A stretch of DNA of 64,000 nt from Cryomorphaceae bacterium (GCA_016124575.1 WGNM01000005.1:146118-210117); one strand, 5' to 3'; positions 16,955 to 25,584 are shown, numbered from the stretch's first letter. Numbers and translations are program-made. Notes: generated by a model not told the origin, from the letters alone.

Positions 16955-17826
16955 TCGTTGCAAACTCCGCCATCTGGCAATGAGCAGCTTCTTCCTGTTT
17001 CTCGTATTTCGTGGATTGTAAAATGTCCCTTGGAGTTCGCCCTTCTGATAAATTCTAAAATCAAAGGGATGTCTCTTTCCAAAGGCGTTACTGCACTGCC
17101 ATGTTTTCCGCCACAGGCAGTTACCAATTCTACCGAAACATCGAGTTCAACCATCTTCCGGTAAATGGTGTAAGACCCGAATAAATACAGGGCTCCTACA
17201 GAGCTTTCCGGACAATAATGATGTATGCCTTTATCATAAGGTACCAAAGCATCGCAAGTTCCATGAAACAGCAACGTGGGAATTGCTGATGCTTTTGTTA
17301 TTTTGCTCATATCGGTCGCGGCTCCAGCGCAAGAAATAAGTGCTGAAAAAGCTGACGAACCAAGGTTGTATTTCGCATACAGTGCTGCCTCTGCTCCTGC
17401 ACTAGAACCCATTAAAACAATCTTTTCGGGATCTATTTGAAGTTGCTCAGCATGTTTTGAGAGATATTCAGTGGCTGAAAGGATGTCTTCAGCAGCAATT
17501 TCTATCGCTCGAATTTTATTCTTCACTGGCTGATCACAGTGGAAAGATTGTCCAACGAGGTGCAAACGATAAGACATATTCACTACGTTGATCCCTGCCT
17601 GGGCCAGCGAATCGCAGAAATGCATGATGTTTTCTTCTTTTCTTGTGCCAGAATAAAACCCGCCGCCATGAACGAATATTAATGTCGCTTCTGGGTTTTC
17701 GGCAGGGTAGAAGTCGAGTTCTAAATCGACTCCTTCCTTCGAAGAATAGACAAGCGTTGTGAAGGATTGAGCAGCTGCTGAACAGCTAAAAAAGAAGACA
17801 GCAAATGTTAAAATGATGTTTTTCAT
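16951..17826 (-). CDS. Secreted alpha/beta-hydrolase (esterase/lipase)
   Basis: The 291-residue protein has a signal peptide (ILTFAVFFFSCSAAAQ) and an alpha/beta-hydrolase domain of the carboxylesterase type. Visible elements are the oxyanion-hole HGGGF (in LIFVHGGGFYSG), the nucleophile elbow GSSAG (in IVLMGSSAGAEAAL), the acid region HGTCDALVPYD and the probable catalytic His in GGKHGS. The C-terminal tail is Cys-rich (SCSLPDGGVCND). I chose the ATG at 17826, 43 bp after the preceding gene, over a Met at 17901 inside that gene. The substrate is unknown. Confidence 0.87.
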   Translation of the reverse strand: MKNIILTFAVFFFSCSAAAQSFTTLVYSSKEGVDLELDFYPAENPEATLIFVHGGGFYSGTRKEENIMHFCDSLAQAGINVVNMSYRLHLVGQSFHCDQPVKNKIRAIEIAAEDILSATEYLSKHAEQLQIDPEKIVLMGSSAGAEAALYAKYNLGSSAFSALISCAGAATDMSKITKASAIPTLLFHGTCDALVPYDKGIHHYCPESSVGALYLFGSYTIYRKMVELDVSVELVTACGGKHGSAVTPLERDIPLILEFIRRANSKGHFTIHEIRETGRSCSLPDGGVCND

Positions 17827-17869
17827 AGTAAGATTTGATGCGCGTCTTCGTCCATTTTCATGCCGAATT

Positions 17870-18490
17870 TTATTTGCGAACAGGTACCCGCACTTGATCA
17901 ACTATTTCGTTCACATTTGGTCTGCCTTTCGCGTCTAGGTTAAAATAGCGCCACACAATTTTGCCTGAGGCAGATATTAGGTAAACTGCGGTAACAGGCA
18001 TGGTTTCAGTATCACGTCCAAATCGTTCACTGGTCTTTACACCTTTGAAAAGCTTCAATCGTTTTTTGAACCCCTTCGTCATTGTGAAAAGTCCATTGTA
18101 ATCAGCTGCGATGCTTCCTTTTGGGTCTCCCATCAATGGAAATTTCAATCCCAACTTCGAGACAGTGCTCGAACGATAGCCTTCTAGGTCAGGCGAAACT
18201 GCTACTACGCGAATTCCGGCTTCGGTTATTACCGATAGACTATCTTGAAGTTTTGTAAGGAATTTGTTACACGGCTTCGACCAGCCACCTCTTACAAATA
18301 CCAATAAGGAATAACCTTGACCGAGGTTCGTTACGAATTTCTCGTTCTCGCTCATTTGGAAGTCTGGCACAAACAAGTTCACCGCAAGTCCATCTGGAAC
18401 TGTTTGAAGCGTATCAATGCCAAATTTTTGAAGTTTCTGCGCTGATAAGGTTATTGGTAGCAGCAAAACGAGCAGTAATAGGTATTTCAT
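17870..18490 (-). CDS. Secreted thioredoxin-fold (peroxiredoxin-like) protein with altered active site
   Basis: The 206-residue protein has a signal peptide ending LSAQ and an AhpC/TSA-like core (YSLLVFVRGGW near 60-70, VVAVSPDLEGYRSS near 97-110, KFPLMGDPKGSIAADYN). Peroxiredoxins of this type have RGGWCPxC; here the segment is RGGWSKPCN, so the peroxidatic Cys position is Ser and only the second Cys remains. Peroxidase activity by the usual mechanism is therefore doubtful. It is the first gene of a probable pair with the esterase. Confidence 0.78.
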   Translation of the reverse strand: MKYLLLLVLLLPITLSAQKLQKFGIDTLQTVPDGLAVNLFVPDFQMSENEKFVTNLGQGYSLLVFVRGGWSKPCNKFLTKLQDSLSVITEAGIRVVAVSPDLEGYRSSTVSKLGLKFPLMGDPKGSIAADYNGLFTMTKGFKKRLKLFKGVKTSERFGRDTETMPVTAVYLISASGKIVWRYFNLDAKGRPNVNEIVDQVRVPVRK

Positions 18491-18534
18491 GGTAAAAGAT
18501 TTAAAGCATGATCATCCCTGCCGCTGGCAGGAAA

Positions 18535-19773
18535 CTATTTTAAAAGAGTAACCGGAGCGTTGAATGTAATGCCTGATTTTGATTGCCCAACCACAAAGTA
18601 ACTGCCGATAGGGAAGCTCATCAATTCAATGTAACCGCCATGTTGATTTTGAAAAGTAGAGATCAAACGACCACTTATATCGTACAAATTGAAATCCACT
18701 AGCTCTGTTGTTGAAATGAAAATACCGCTAGGTGCAGATGCTACTGTAACGGTCTGTTTTTTTGCTTCAGTTACTTGAATGTTTGATTCTGATTGAAGTT
18801 GCATAACAACTGGCAAGTGGTCGCTCATGAAATACAGTGCGCGAATAATGTCGAAAGGGACATCGTTGTTAACATTGCAAGAGGTTATGCTTTGATTGTA
18901 GCATGTGCCATTGTTACCTAGTGCGTGGTAAGAATCTTCGACGTATGTGAGCGCCTCTGTTCCGCTTAATATGTCTTGAGATGCGAGAATGAAGTCAAAT
19001 CGGTCGTCGATGCCTCCGCCAGCACCATCGTTGTATATGGTTGAACTTCTTGTGCTCTGCGTCAGAATTTGTTTGAATGGATATGCAGATGAAGACCATG
19101 TGCCAGGCGCATTAATCGGATCTTCGAAAACGATAGCATTGTCAGGTGATAACAACATTTGATAGGCTTCTTCATTGCTGTTATAGACATTGAAGTCGCC
19201 AGCAAATATTGCCAATTGATTGTCGCTAAGAGCTGGCAAAGCATTTATAAAGTTTTGTACCATTGCTGCTCGTTGCTGCTGTTCAGAGCTGCCGCTTCCA
19301 GCTTTTAGATGGGTTACAAAAACGGTGAGGTAAGTAGTGTCTGCTCCCGATTCTAAATCGTCGGTTTTTAAATAAAGCTTGAAGTAATTAATGTCTCTAA
19401 CCGATGTGAGAATAAAATCCTGCTCAACCAATCCGAACATGTCTGAATTGAAGATGATGGATTGCTGGAGAGGAAAATCTGTTCCAAAATTCGATTGTTG
19501 TGACCACCATTGTGCAGCGGTGTAATTGCCTTCGAGGTCGCTGCAGGCATCTAGAGCTAGTGATAGTCCAAGAGAGTTTTTAAGCTCCTGAAGGAGGAAC
19601 AAGTCTGGTTGGACAAAGTTTACAATTTTGCGAAGCGTATCTTGTCTGTTAAGAGGCAAACCCTCCGGGAAGTTCAAAAGGTTGTAGCTCAAAACATTGA
19701 TATTTGTTTGGGCAGACAAGTCGACAAAAGGTAGACATAAAAGTGACAAAAAAATGGACGCGAGAATCTTCAT
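18535..19773 (-). CDS. Exported endonuclease/exonuclease/phosphatase-family protein with T9SS sorting domain
   Basis: The 412-residue protein has a signal peptide (LLCLPFVDLSAQ). Its EEP domain shows the opening INVLSYNLLNFPEG, LFLLQELKN, VTHLKAGSG, FAGDFNVYN, DRFDFILAS and SDHLPVVMQ, which supply the catalytic Asn, Glu, Asp and His residues of Mg-dependent nucleases or phosphodiesterases. The last 70 residues (DFNLYDISGRLISTF and FPIGSYFVVGQ) resemble a T9SS type A C-terminal sorting domain, so it should be exported through the outer membrane. It may release phosphate or nucleotides from extracellular DNA or lipids. Confidence 0.88.
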   Translation of the reverse strand: MKILASIFLSLLCLPFVDLSAQTNINVLSYNLLNFPEGLPLNRQDTLRKIVNFVQPDLFLLQELKNSLGLSLALDACSDLEGNYTAAQWWSQQSNFGTDFPLQQSIIFNSDMFGLVEQDFILTSVRDINYFKLYLKTDDLESGADTTYLTVFVTHLKAGSGSSEQQQRAAMVQNFINALPALSDNQLAIFAGDFNVYNSNEEAYQMLLSPDNAIVFEDPINAPGTWSSSAYPFKQILTQSTRSSTIYNDGAGGGIDDRFDFILASQDILSGTEALTYVEDSYHALGNNGTCYNQSITSCNVNNDVPFDIIRALYFMSDHLPVVMQLQSESNIQVTEAKKQTVTVASAPSGIFISTTELVDFNLYDISGRLISTFQNQHGGYIELMSFPIGSYFVVGQSKSGITFNAPVTLLK

Positions 19774-19922
19774 GCATCAAAGGTAAGGAGGAGGGTGGTA
19801 AGGTGGACTTTTGGTGAACTAAAAAAAGATTGTGGAAAAAAAACCGGAAAGAACTTGAACATGCGATATAAAATTTCAGAGATTGCCGAACCAAATGTGG
19901 AATAACAATTAATACTTTTAAA

Positions 19923-20201
19923 ATGAAAAAAGCATTTTTCTTCGCTGCAGCTTCTGTAGCAATGATCATGAGCTCTTGCAGCATCACTTTGCCTGTTGCG
20001 GCTACGTCAAACGCTATTGGAAACAAAGTTGGTAAATCTAGCGGTACTTGTTACCTAGGTATCCTATGTTTCAACGTTGATGCGTCTATCCAAACTGCAG
20101 CTCGTAACGGTGGTATTTCAAAAATTTCTACAGTTGATTACACACAGAAGAACGTTTTGAACTTGATCATCACCCACGAAACTACTGTAACTGGAGAGTA
20201 A
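19923..20201 (+). CDS. TRL-like small lipoprotein
   Basis: The 92-residue product has a lipoprotein signal (IMSSCS, Cys19) and a core resembling the TRL-like family: CYLGILCFNVDASIQTAARNGGISKISTVDY. The family is found in many Gram-negative bacteria and its function is not known. The gene stands alone, divergent from the T9SS nuclease gene and followed by a weak terminator-like hairpin. C-ending Asn, Tyr and Phe codons are frequent, which suggests strong expression. Confidence 0.8.
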   Translation: MKKAFFFAAASVAMIMSSCSITLPVAATSNAIGNKVGKSSGTCYLGILCFNVDASIQTAARNGGISKISTVDYTQKNVLNLIITHETTVTGE

Positions 20202-20223
20202 TCTTCACTTAAAGTTAAAGATT

Positions 20224-20255
20224 AAAGGTGCTTCGAAAGAGGTGCCTTTTTTTTT
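20224..20255 (+). terminator. Possible weak intrinsic terminator
   Basis: AAAGG and CCTTT flank an imperfect loop and are followed by nine T residues. The stem is short and interrupted, so the call rests mainly on the T-tract and its position after the TRL-like gene. Confidence 0.4.
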
Positions 20256-20264
20256 GCCATTTAG

Positions 20265-20722
20265 CCCCCTTATCCGCAATTGTATACAAGGGTTTTTTAC
20301 ACGATAGCGGATAAGGTTTTTTTAGGCCTTTTTATGCCGTGTTTCTCTCATTCCATGCCCCTTTCACCCCTTATCCGCAATTGTATACAAGGGTTTTTTA
20401 CACGATTGCGGATAAGGATTTTTTATGCCTTTTTCTGCGCTGTTTCTCTGATTCCATGCCCCTTTCACCCCCTTATCCGCAATTGTATACAAGGGTTTTT
20501 TACAAGATTGCGGATAAGGGTTTTTTATGCCTTTTTCTGCGCTGTTTCTCTGATTCCATGCCCCTTTGACCCCCTTATCCGCAATTGTATACAAGGATTT
20601 TTTACACGATTGCGGATAAGGGTTTTTTATGCCTTTTTCTGCGCTGTTTCTCTGATTTCATGCCCCTTTCACCCCCTTATCCGCAATTGTATACAAGGAT
20701 TTTTTACACGATTGCGGATAAG
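20265..20722. repeat. Five-copy 102-bp direct repeat array with an internal palindrome in each unit
   Basis: TTATCCGCAAT starts at 20270, 20371, 20473, 20575 and 20677, a period of 101-102 bp. Each is followed 23 nt later by its inverse complement ATTGCGGATAA (at 20405, 20507, 20609 and 20711; the first copy, at 20304, reads ATAGCGGATAA). The 23-nt loop contains GTATAC and a run of T. The sequence between palindromes, with CCTTTTTCTGCGCTGTTTC and ATGCCCCTTTCACCCCC, is also almost identical between units. Because 102 is a multiple of three, the array stays open in several frames on both strands, but the translations look non-biological. This stretch between the TRL-like gene and the lipoprotein at 20790 holds no other gene. 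Confidence 0.95.
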
Positions 20723-20740
20723 TAAAATGTGCGTCAATTC

Positions 20741-20770
20741 TTGTCGATACAGGTCAGAAACATATCTTTG
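20741..20770 (+). promoter_or_regulatory. Flavobacterial-type promoter (-33 TTG, -7 TATCTTTG)
   Basis: A TTG at 20741 and TATCTTTG at 20763 are separated by 19 nt, matching the Bacteroidota TTG-N17-23-TAnnTTTG consensus. The ATG of the lipoprotein gene follows 19 nt later. The promoter starts right after the last palindrome of the repeat array. Confidence 0.7.
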
Positions 20771-20789
20771 CCACCCCGATAAATATCCC

Positions 20790-21308
20790 ATGAAAACAAC
20801 CTTCATATTCCCATTCCTTCTCTCTCTGGTACTTTTCTCTTGTAGCTCCCCATCAACAATCTATTTCGGTATGTTCAGCAAATACGAAATGCGCGATGGC
20901 GAAATAAACCACCACCCAATCCCTCAAGAAAAAATCGATGAGTTCGGTGAATGCTGCTATATGGATCAACAAAACATCTTCCTAAACAGGTCTTTTACGT
21001 TCTCAAGAGAAGGTTATCAAGTATTCATCGGCGCAGGTGAAACACTCCATTCATCAGAATTTGCTGATGTGCAAGAAGCCGATACGTTATACACTGTGAA
21101 GGAAATAAAATCGTTCTCGGGAAAACATGTCCAGTACGATGCTTACTTGGTTCACAGAAAGCCGTATTACCTGAGCCGGGTGGTATTCGATGAACCGAAA
21201 AGTGGGTTGCTTCTTGTCCTCGATCATGTTTTCACAAAAGAATCAAATGCAAGAATCCATTTCGATAGCCTGGAAGTCAATCTGGAAAAATACATCAAGG
21301 TAAAATGA
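20790..21308 (+). CDS. Hypothetical lipoprotein
   Basis: The 172-residue product has a lipoprotein signal (LLSLVLFSC, Cys17). The mature part contains EIKSFSGKHVQYDAYLVHRKPYYLSRVVFDEPKSG and LLLVLDHVF but no domain I recognise. The start at 20790 follows a good promoter. The frame runs open upstream through the 102-bp repeats, but that extension would be a repeat translation without meaning. The stop overlaps the next ATG (ATGA), so the two lipoproteins form an operon. Confidence 0.75.
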   Translation: MKTTFIFPFLLSLVLFSCSSPSTIYFGMFSKYEMRDGEINHHPIPQEKIDEFGECCYMDQQNIFLNRSFTFSREGYQVFIGAGETLHSSEFADVQEADTLYTVKEIKSFSGKHVQYDAYLVHRKPYYLSRVVFDEPKSGLLLVLDHVFTKESNARIHFDSLEVNLEKYIKVK

Positions 21309-21817
21309 GATACGCTCTGATAATTCTCGTTTTCCTCGCTTCCTGCGGTGTCCATGCTCCCAATTCAGGTGGCGGCGGAACGTTCGGTCCTGTTAAGACG
21401 TTCGTGAAAGAAGATGGGACGTTCCTTTACTTTATGGGGCCCCTAAATTTTAAGTCGATCTCTAACAAGCACGATCTAAATATCGATTATTCCTACAATC
21501 ACAAGGGGTCTGATGTCGTTGTTTGCAATTTCACGCTGAAGTCGCCTTCGTTAGACGCGTTCAATTTTGAAAAGTTCACCCTTAAATCAGATGCAGGTGA
21601 AATTTCAACGCTGTCTGCTGAACTGTTTTTCAAGGAAGTAAAAGGCAAGTCGTTCAATTATCGCTACTCTGTAAACGTAAACGCTGCCGATTGGCTGGCT
21701 TTCATGAAGGCGGAGAATCAAACCATTCTCATCAATGAGATTGCCTTCAAACCTGGGAAGAAATACAAGAAGACGATGTCGGCAATTAACAATCAAGTGA
21801 TTTTCGCCATCCAATAA
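21305..21817 (+). CDS. Hypothetical lipoprotein
   Basis: This 170-residue lipoprotein (LVFLASC, Cys14) has a Gly-rich linker (NSGGGGTFG) and then a beta-rich domain with DVVVCNFTLKSPSLDAFNFEKFTLKSD, suggesting an immunoglobulin-like sandwich. I do not recognise a family. It overlaps the preceding lipoprotein gene by 4 bp and converges on xerD with a 6-bp gap. Confidence 0.72.
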   Translation: MRYALIILVFLASCGVHAPNSGGGGTFGPVKTFVKEDGTFLYFMGPLNFKSISNKHDLNIDYSYNHKGSDVVVCNFTLKSPSLDAFNFEKFTLKSDAGEISTLSAELFFKEVKGKSFNYRYSVNVNAADWLAFMKAENQTILINEIAFKPGKKYKKTMSAINNQVIFAIQ

Positions 21818-21823
21818 TTCGCA

Positions 21824-22723
21824 TCACTTCCTATTTCTAGGGTGGTATTTCAATATCTCCTGTCGCAGGTATTCTCTGTCTAAATGTGTATATATCTCGG
21901 TTGTCGTGATGCTCTCATGTCCTAACATCTCCTGAACTGCGCGCAAATCTGCCCCTGCTTCTACCAAATGCGAGGCGAATGAGTGGCGAAAGGTGTGCGG
22001 ACTAACATTTTTCCTTATACCACTCTTTTCAGCGGTGTCTTTAACGATATTGAAAATTGAAACACGTGATAAATACCTTCCACGTCGATTCAAGAAAACA
22101 ATGTCGCTGCTGCTGCTGTCTGGTACTATGTGCGACCGAATCTCGTCGATGTAATGGCGAACTAATTTCAATGCTGAGGCGCCAATGGGGACAAGTCGCT
22201 CTTTATTGCCTTTTCCTATAACGCGTATGAAGCCGTCGTTGAAATATATGCCGGAAATCCGCAATTCACAAAGCTCGGTAACGCGCAGTCCACAACTGTA
22301 TAAGGTCTCCAAAATGGCGCGGTTGCGAACGCCCTCGTCTGTGCTCTGATCGTTGGTGTTGAACATCTTTTCGATGTCGAGGTAAGATAAGGTGTCGGGT
22401 AACTTTGTCCCAAGTCGGGGTGATTCTATAAGCTCTACAGGACTAACTTCTATGCTGTTTTCAAGAAGTAAGAAATCAAAAAAGCCTCGAATCCCGCTGA
22501 GTATTCTTGCCTGCGATCGGGCACTCATGCCCAAATCATGAAGAAAGGCTAAGAAGTTCTCTATGTCGTCTTGCTTGATTTGAGTCGGACTTTTCCCAAA
22601 CCCTATGCTGTACTGTTCTAACTTGCAGACATCGCGTAAATAGGCCTCAACGCTATTGTCGGCTAATGATTTCTCAAGCTGCAAAAATTGTGTATATGAA
22701 ACTATGGCCGATTTCCAATTCAT
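21824..22723 (-). CDS. xerD: Site-specific tyrosine recombinase XerD
   Basis: The 299-residue product has the exact size of housekeeping XerD, which with XerC resolves chromosome dimers at dif. It has the N-terminal SAM-like core-binding domain (FLQLEKSLADNSVEAYLRDV) and the catalytic residues: Arg in LYSCGLRVTELCEL, HTFRHSFASHL (HxxR), the His in LGHESITTTEIYTHL, and its Tyr nucleophile. The ATG at 22723 is used; a longer start at 22759 would lie inside a terminator hairpin. No integrase-type cargo surrounds it. Confidence 0.93.
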   Translation of the reverse strand: MNWKSAIVSYTQFLQLEKSLADNSVEAYLRDVCKLEQYSIGFGKSPTQIKQDDIENFLAFLHDLGMSARSQARILSGIRGFFDFLLLENSIEVSPVELIESPRLGTKLPDTLSYLDIEKMFNTNDQSTDEGVRNRAILETLYSCGLRVTELCELRISGIYFNDGFIRVIGKGNKERLVPIGASALKLVRHYIDEIRSHIVPDSSSSDIVFLNRRGRYLSRVSIFNIVKDTAEKSGIRKNVSPHTFRHSFASHLVEAGADLRAVQEMLGHESITTTEIYTHLDREYLRQEILKYHPRNRK

Positions 22724-22736
22724 GCTTCGTGGAATT

Positions 22737-22769
22737 AAAAACCCTCCGTGACGTTTCACCGAGGGTTTT
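22737..22769 (-). terminator. Intrinsic terminator of the SPOR-like gene (possibly bidirectional)
   Basis: AAAAACCCTC (22737-22746) pairs with GAGGGTTTT (22761-22769), and inner GTGA pairs with TCAC around a CGTT loop. Read on the minus strand it ends in a T-run, placing termination between the SPOR-like gene and xerD. Confidence 0.75.
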
Positions 22770-22853
22770 AGACTAATTTACCTAAACAAATTCTACATTG
22801 TATTAACCAAAATTACTACGAGAACATGTACTCTTTAGAGCCGAAACTCAATA

Positions 22854-24218
22854 TCATTTAATCCATTCTTGCTTGGTAAGCATCAACGCTTCCTGAACGG
22901 TGATGCGCTCTCCGTCGTTATAAGCTGTGACAAATGGACCGTTAAAATTGTATACTTTCTTGATGCGCTCACGATCATTACGAGCCTCACTATACGCTTC
23001 CCACTTACCGGTAGCGTACTTTACCCAACCTTCGTGATTCTCTATGCTGAAATTCTCTGAAAAGTTGTGGCGCGATTTAAAATACTCTTTTCCTACAACC
23101 CGATGGGCAGCAACTATCTGAACCTTGTATGTAACACCTACTTCAGGCTCTGGAACACTGATGCTGGTTGGATTTGAAGGTTTCACAGAGGCGGTAGTAG
23201 ATGTGTTTGTTGTTTTATCAGCACCTTTTGTGTTCGTGGTATTCGAAGGCACTGTTTTAGGCTCTGTCTTCGGATCCTGTTTTACCTCTTTCGGTGTTTC
23301 TTTAACTTCTGCAACTGTTGCTGCTCCATTGTCTTTCGGTACTACTGGTGCAACAGGTTCTGTTACAGCAGCCAATGGCTCTTCAATGAGGGTGGTGCCT
23401 GTGTTAACGACGTCCATTTCTTTCGGACTGTTGTCTTCAACATACGAGAAGGTTCCTTCAATTTTCGGAGCAGCGGTGCCTGTTAAGGTATAAGAGACTT
23501 TGAAATTGGTCAGTTTTGGAACTTCAAACCAGATGTACTTTATTCCGTCTTTTTCTATTGTTACGACTGCTCCGTCTGAATCATCTTCGTTAATGGTTAA
23601 ACCACTTGGTATGTTTTCTTTAATCTTCGCAAATCCTTTCAAATCTGAATTCACGACGTTCAAGGTTACCAGGTATTTGTCGGCTTCAATTTCTGTTATA
23701 GTGCGCAAACATGCTAAATCTGTTCCTTCATACGCAGGAGCTGCAGTCTCAACTGAGGGTTCGGTAGGTTGCGATACTACATCTGTATTGGTTCCACCAA
23801 CTACGATGATTTTGCTCTGCAATTCATAGTCGATGCGCTGGTTCTCTTTGATGTAAGAAAATACTCCTGAAACTACTTTGCTTCCTGATGCTGTGGGAGC
23901 AGCTTTCAAATGGTAGTTAACGGTGAATTCTTGTTCCGCTGGTAACGACATCCAAATGAACTTGATCTTTTGATTACTGAAGGTAAACGATGCGCCGTTG
24001 GTTTCTCCTGCTGTGGCTGTCATTCCTTCCGGAACGTCTATTTGCAACTTGGCAAACCCTTCTACTTCGCCTTTGTTAATGGTTACATCAATCCTACGCT
24101 CTTCTCCTGGGGCCATAGTCGATGGGGTGTTGTCTTCTATTATCACTCCATCATCCATAAATGTGCCCACAAGCAGGGCTCCAATCATGTTCGCTATTAT
24201 AAGGGCATATTTGATCAT
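22854..24218 (-). CDS. Envelope protein with two beta-sandwich repeats and a C-terminal SPOR-like domain
   Basis: The 454-residue protein starts with a hydrophobic signal or anchor (residues 4-22). Two related domains follow, about residues 30-145 and 168-275: compare GFAKLQIDVPEGMTA..IKFIWMSLP..GVFSY with GFAKIKENIPSGLTI..IKYIWFEVP..GTFSY. A Pro/Thr/Lys-rich linker of about 80 residues leads to a C-terminal domain (VTYKVQIVAAHRVV, then GPFVTAYNDGERITVQEAL) typical of Bacteroidota SPOR-like modules, which in SPOR proteins bind denuded peptidoglycan. A cell-wall-linked structural role is inferred. It has its own terminator. Confidence 0.75.
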   Translation of the reverse strand: MIKYALIIANMIGALLVGTFMDDGVIIEDNTPSTMAPGEERRIDVTINKGEVEGFAKLQIDVPEGMTATAGETNGASFTFSNQKIKFIWMSLPAEQEFTVNYHLKAAPTASGSKVVSGVFSYIKENQRIDYELQSKIIVVGGTNTDVVSQPTEPSVETAAPAYEGTDLACLRTITEIEADKYLVTLNVVNSDLKGFAKIKENIPSGLTINEDDSDGAVVTIEKDGIKYIWFEVPKLTNFKVSYTLTGTAAPKIEGTFSYVEDNSPKEMDVVNTGTTLIEEPLAAVTEPVAPVVPKDNGAATVAEVKETPKEVKQDPKTEPKTVPSNTTNTKGADKTTNTSTTASVKPSNPTSISVPEPEVGVTYKVQIVAAHRVVGKEYFKSRHNFSENFSIENHEGWVKYATGKWEAYSEARNDRERIKKVYNFNGPFVTAYNDGERITVQEALMLTKQEWIK

Positions 24219-24328
24219 GTGTCGCGTTTTGGATCAACCATCGTTTTTGGTCTTTACAAAACTATAAGGGTGAATCGCTGTTTTTCGACGCGTCTCCTAT
24301 ACTTGCGAACACGTTTTTGTGGATAAGG

Positions 24329-25495
24329 CTAAAGCAGTCTGCGGTACAATGCCGACATATCACGCGCGAGTCGTTCTTTGCTAAATGCTTGTAGCACTGC
24401 TTTTTGACCTGCTTCTCCCATGTCTTTGCGCTGCGCTTTGTCTGAAATAAGCTGCTCCAAAGCTGAAATAAGGGCTGTTAAATCTTTGGGCGGCACAATC
24501 AAGCCGGTTTTTCCGTGGATAACGATGTCGCTAACACCCCCAACATCGGTGCTGATCACTGGTAATTTGGCGGCCTGAGCTTCAATCAAACTCACTGGGG
24601 TTCCTTCGTTATCACTCGATAAGGCGACTATGTCAAAGCCGGGTAAGATGCTCTCTATCTGCTTTTGCCAGCCTATGAAGTGTATGTCTGCAATTTGGTT
24701 GTCTGCGCTGCTATGCGCAAGTTGTAGCTGGTCGCAAAGCGCTGTTAATGTGGCCTTTTCTGGGCCGTCTCCAACTATAAATAGGCGTATTTTATTTTCT
24801 TTTATCGCGCCAACGGCACGGATGAGGAGGCTGTGGTTCTTAATGGGTACAAGTCTACCAACTATGGCTATCGCTATTTCTTGGTCCTCAAGCTGAAAGC
24901 TGCTCCTAAATGTTTTCCTGCGTTCGTCATTGTCAACATCAAAGCGCTGCAATTCAAAACCCAAGGGTATCACATGGGTCTTTTTTGAATCTGCAATGCG
25001 ATATATGTCGCATATTTCTCTTTGTTGCTGTGGCGAAATGGTGACGATGGCTGTGGTAAACGTTGCGAGTTTTCGTTCTATGAGTTTATAAATGGTGGTC
25101 TTGATCAAACCAAAGTAGGAGTGAAAGACGTGTCCGTGATAGGTATGCACCACCACGGGAACGCGTTCGAGTCGAGCAGCAATTCTGCCCAATGCGCCGG
25201 CTTTCGATGCGTGGGTGTGGACAATGTCGGGCTTGAATTCTCTTATGATCTGGCGTATGCGTTGCAGGGCGCGTAAATCCTGCAGTGGACTAACGCTTCT
25301 GCCCATCTCTTCGATTACAATTGGTTCTAAACCTAATTTGTGAGCAATGTACAGGGCATCGGCTTCGCCGTCTTCATGCGGACCGCCTATAAGTAGGGTC
25401 TCAAATTCGGTCGATAGTTCGGATGTAAGATAACTGGCATTGTAAACAGGCCCACCGAGGTTGAATCTGTTCAATATGCGCAGTACTTTGATCAT
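24329..25495 (-). CDS. Family 4 glycosyltransferase
   Basis: The 388-residue protein is a GT-B-fold glycosyltransferase of family GT4. Visible parts are the N-terminal RFNLGGPVYNASYLTSEL, FKPDIVHTHASKAGALGRIAARL near 88-112, TYHGHVFHSYFG, the donor-binding VGRLVPIKNHSLLIRA near 214, and the ExD/E-type SSDNEGTPVSLIEAQAAKLPVISTDVGG near 302-330. It should transfer a sugar from a nucleotide donor onto a polysaccharide or lipid precursor on the cytoplasmic side. No other glycan genes are adjacent. Confidence 0.92.
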   Translation of the reverse strand: MIKVLRILNRFNLGGPVYNASYLTSELSTEFETLLIGGPHEDGEADALYIAHKLGLEPIVIEEMGRSVSPLQDLRALQRIRQIIREFKPDIVHTHASKAGALGRIAARLERVPVVVHTYHGHVFHSYFGLIKTTIYKLIERKLATFTTAIVTISPQQQREICDIYRIADSKKTHVIPLGFELQRFDVDNDERRKTFRSSFQLEDQEIAIAIVGRLVPIKNHSLLIRAVGAIKENKIRLFIVGDGPEKATLTALCDQLQLAHSSADNQIADIHFIGWQKQIESILPGFDIVALSSDNEGTPVSLIEAQAAKLPVISTDVGGVSDIVIHGKTGLIVPPKDLTALISALEQLISDKAQRKDMGEAGQKAVLQAFSKERLARDMSALYRRLL

Positions 25496-25555
25496 GTCGA
25501 CGAATGTAGTTATTTTGTCTTGGCTGTCAAATTGAGAATATGAATGGTCTTTTTT

Positions 25556-25584
25556 TTGGGATCATAGATTATTTGCTATATTTG
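25556..25584 (+). promoter_or_regulatory. Flavobacterial-type promoter of rpmE2
   Basis: A TTG at 25556 and TATATTTG at 25577 are separated by 18 nt, matching the Bacteroidota consensus. The L31 start follows 21 nt after the box, and the promoter lies inside an in-frame upstream extension that it rules out. Confidence 0.75.

Noticed and set aside
20265-20722. CRISPR array
   Set aside because: The spacers between palindromes are as conserved as the arms, the period is 102 bp, and no cas genes are present.
20280-20789. In-frame N-terminal extension of the 20790 lipoprotein through the repeat array
   Set aside because: It is only the translation of the 102-bp repeats (period divisible by three), a promoter lies before 20790, and the ATG at 20790 gives a clean lipoprotein signal.
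21824-22723. Integrase of a mobile element
   Set aside because: The size and motifs are those of housekeeping XerD, and no cargo, tRNA target or attachment-site duplication was seen.
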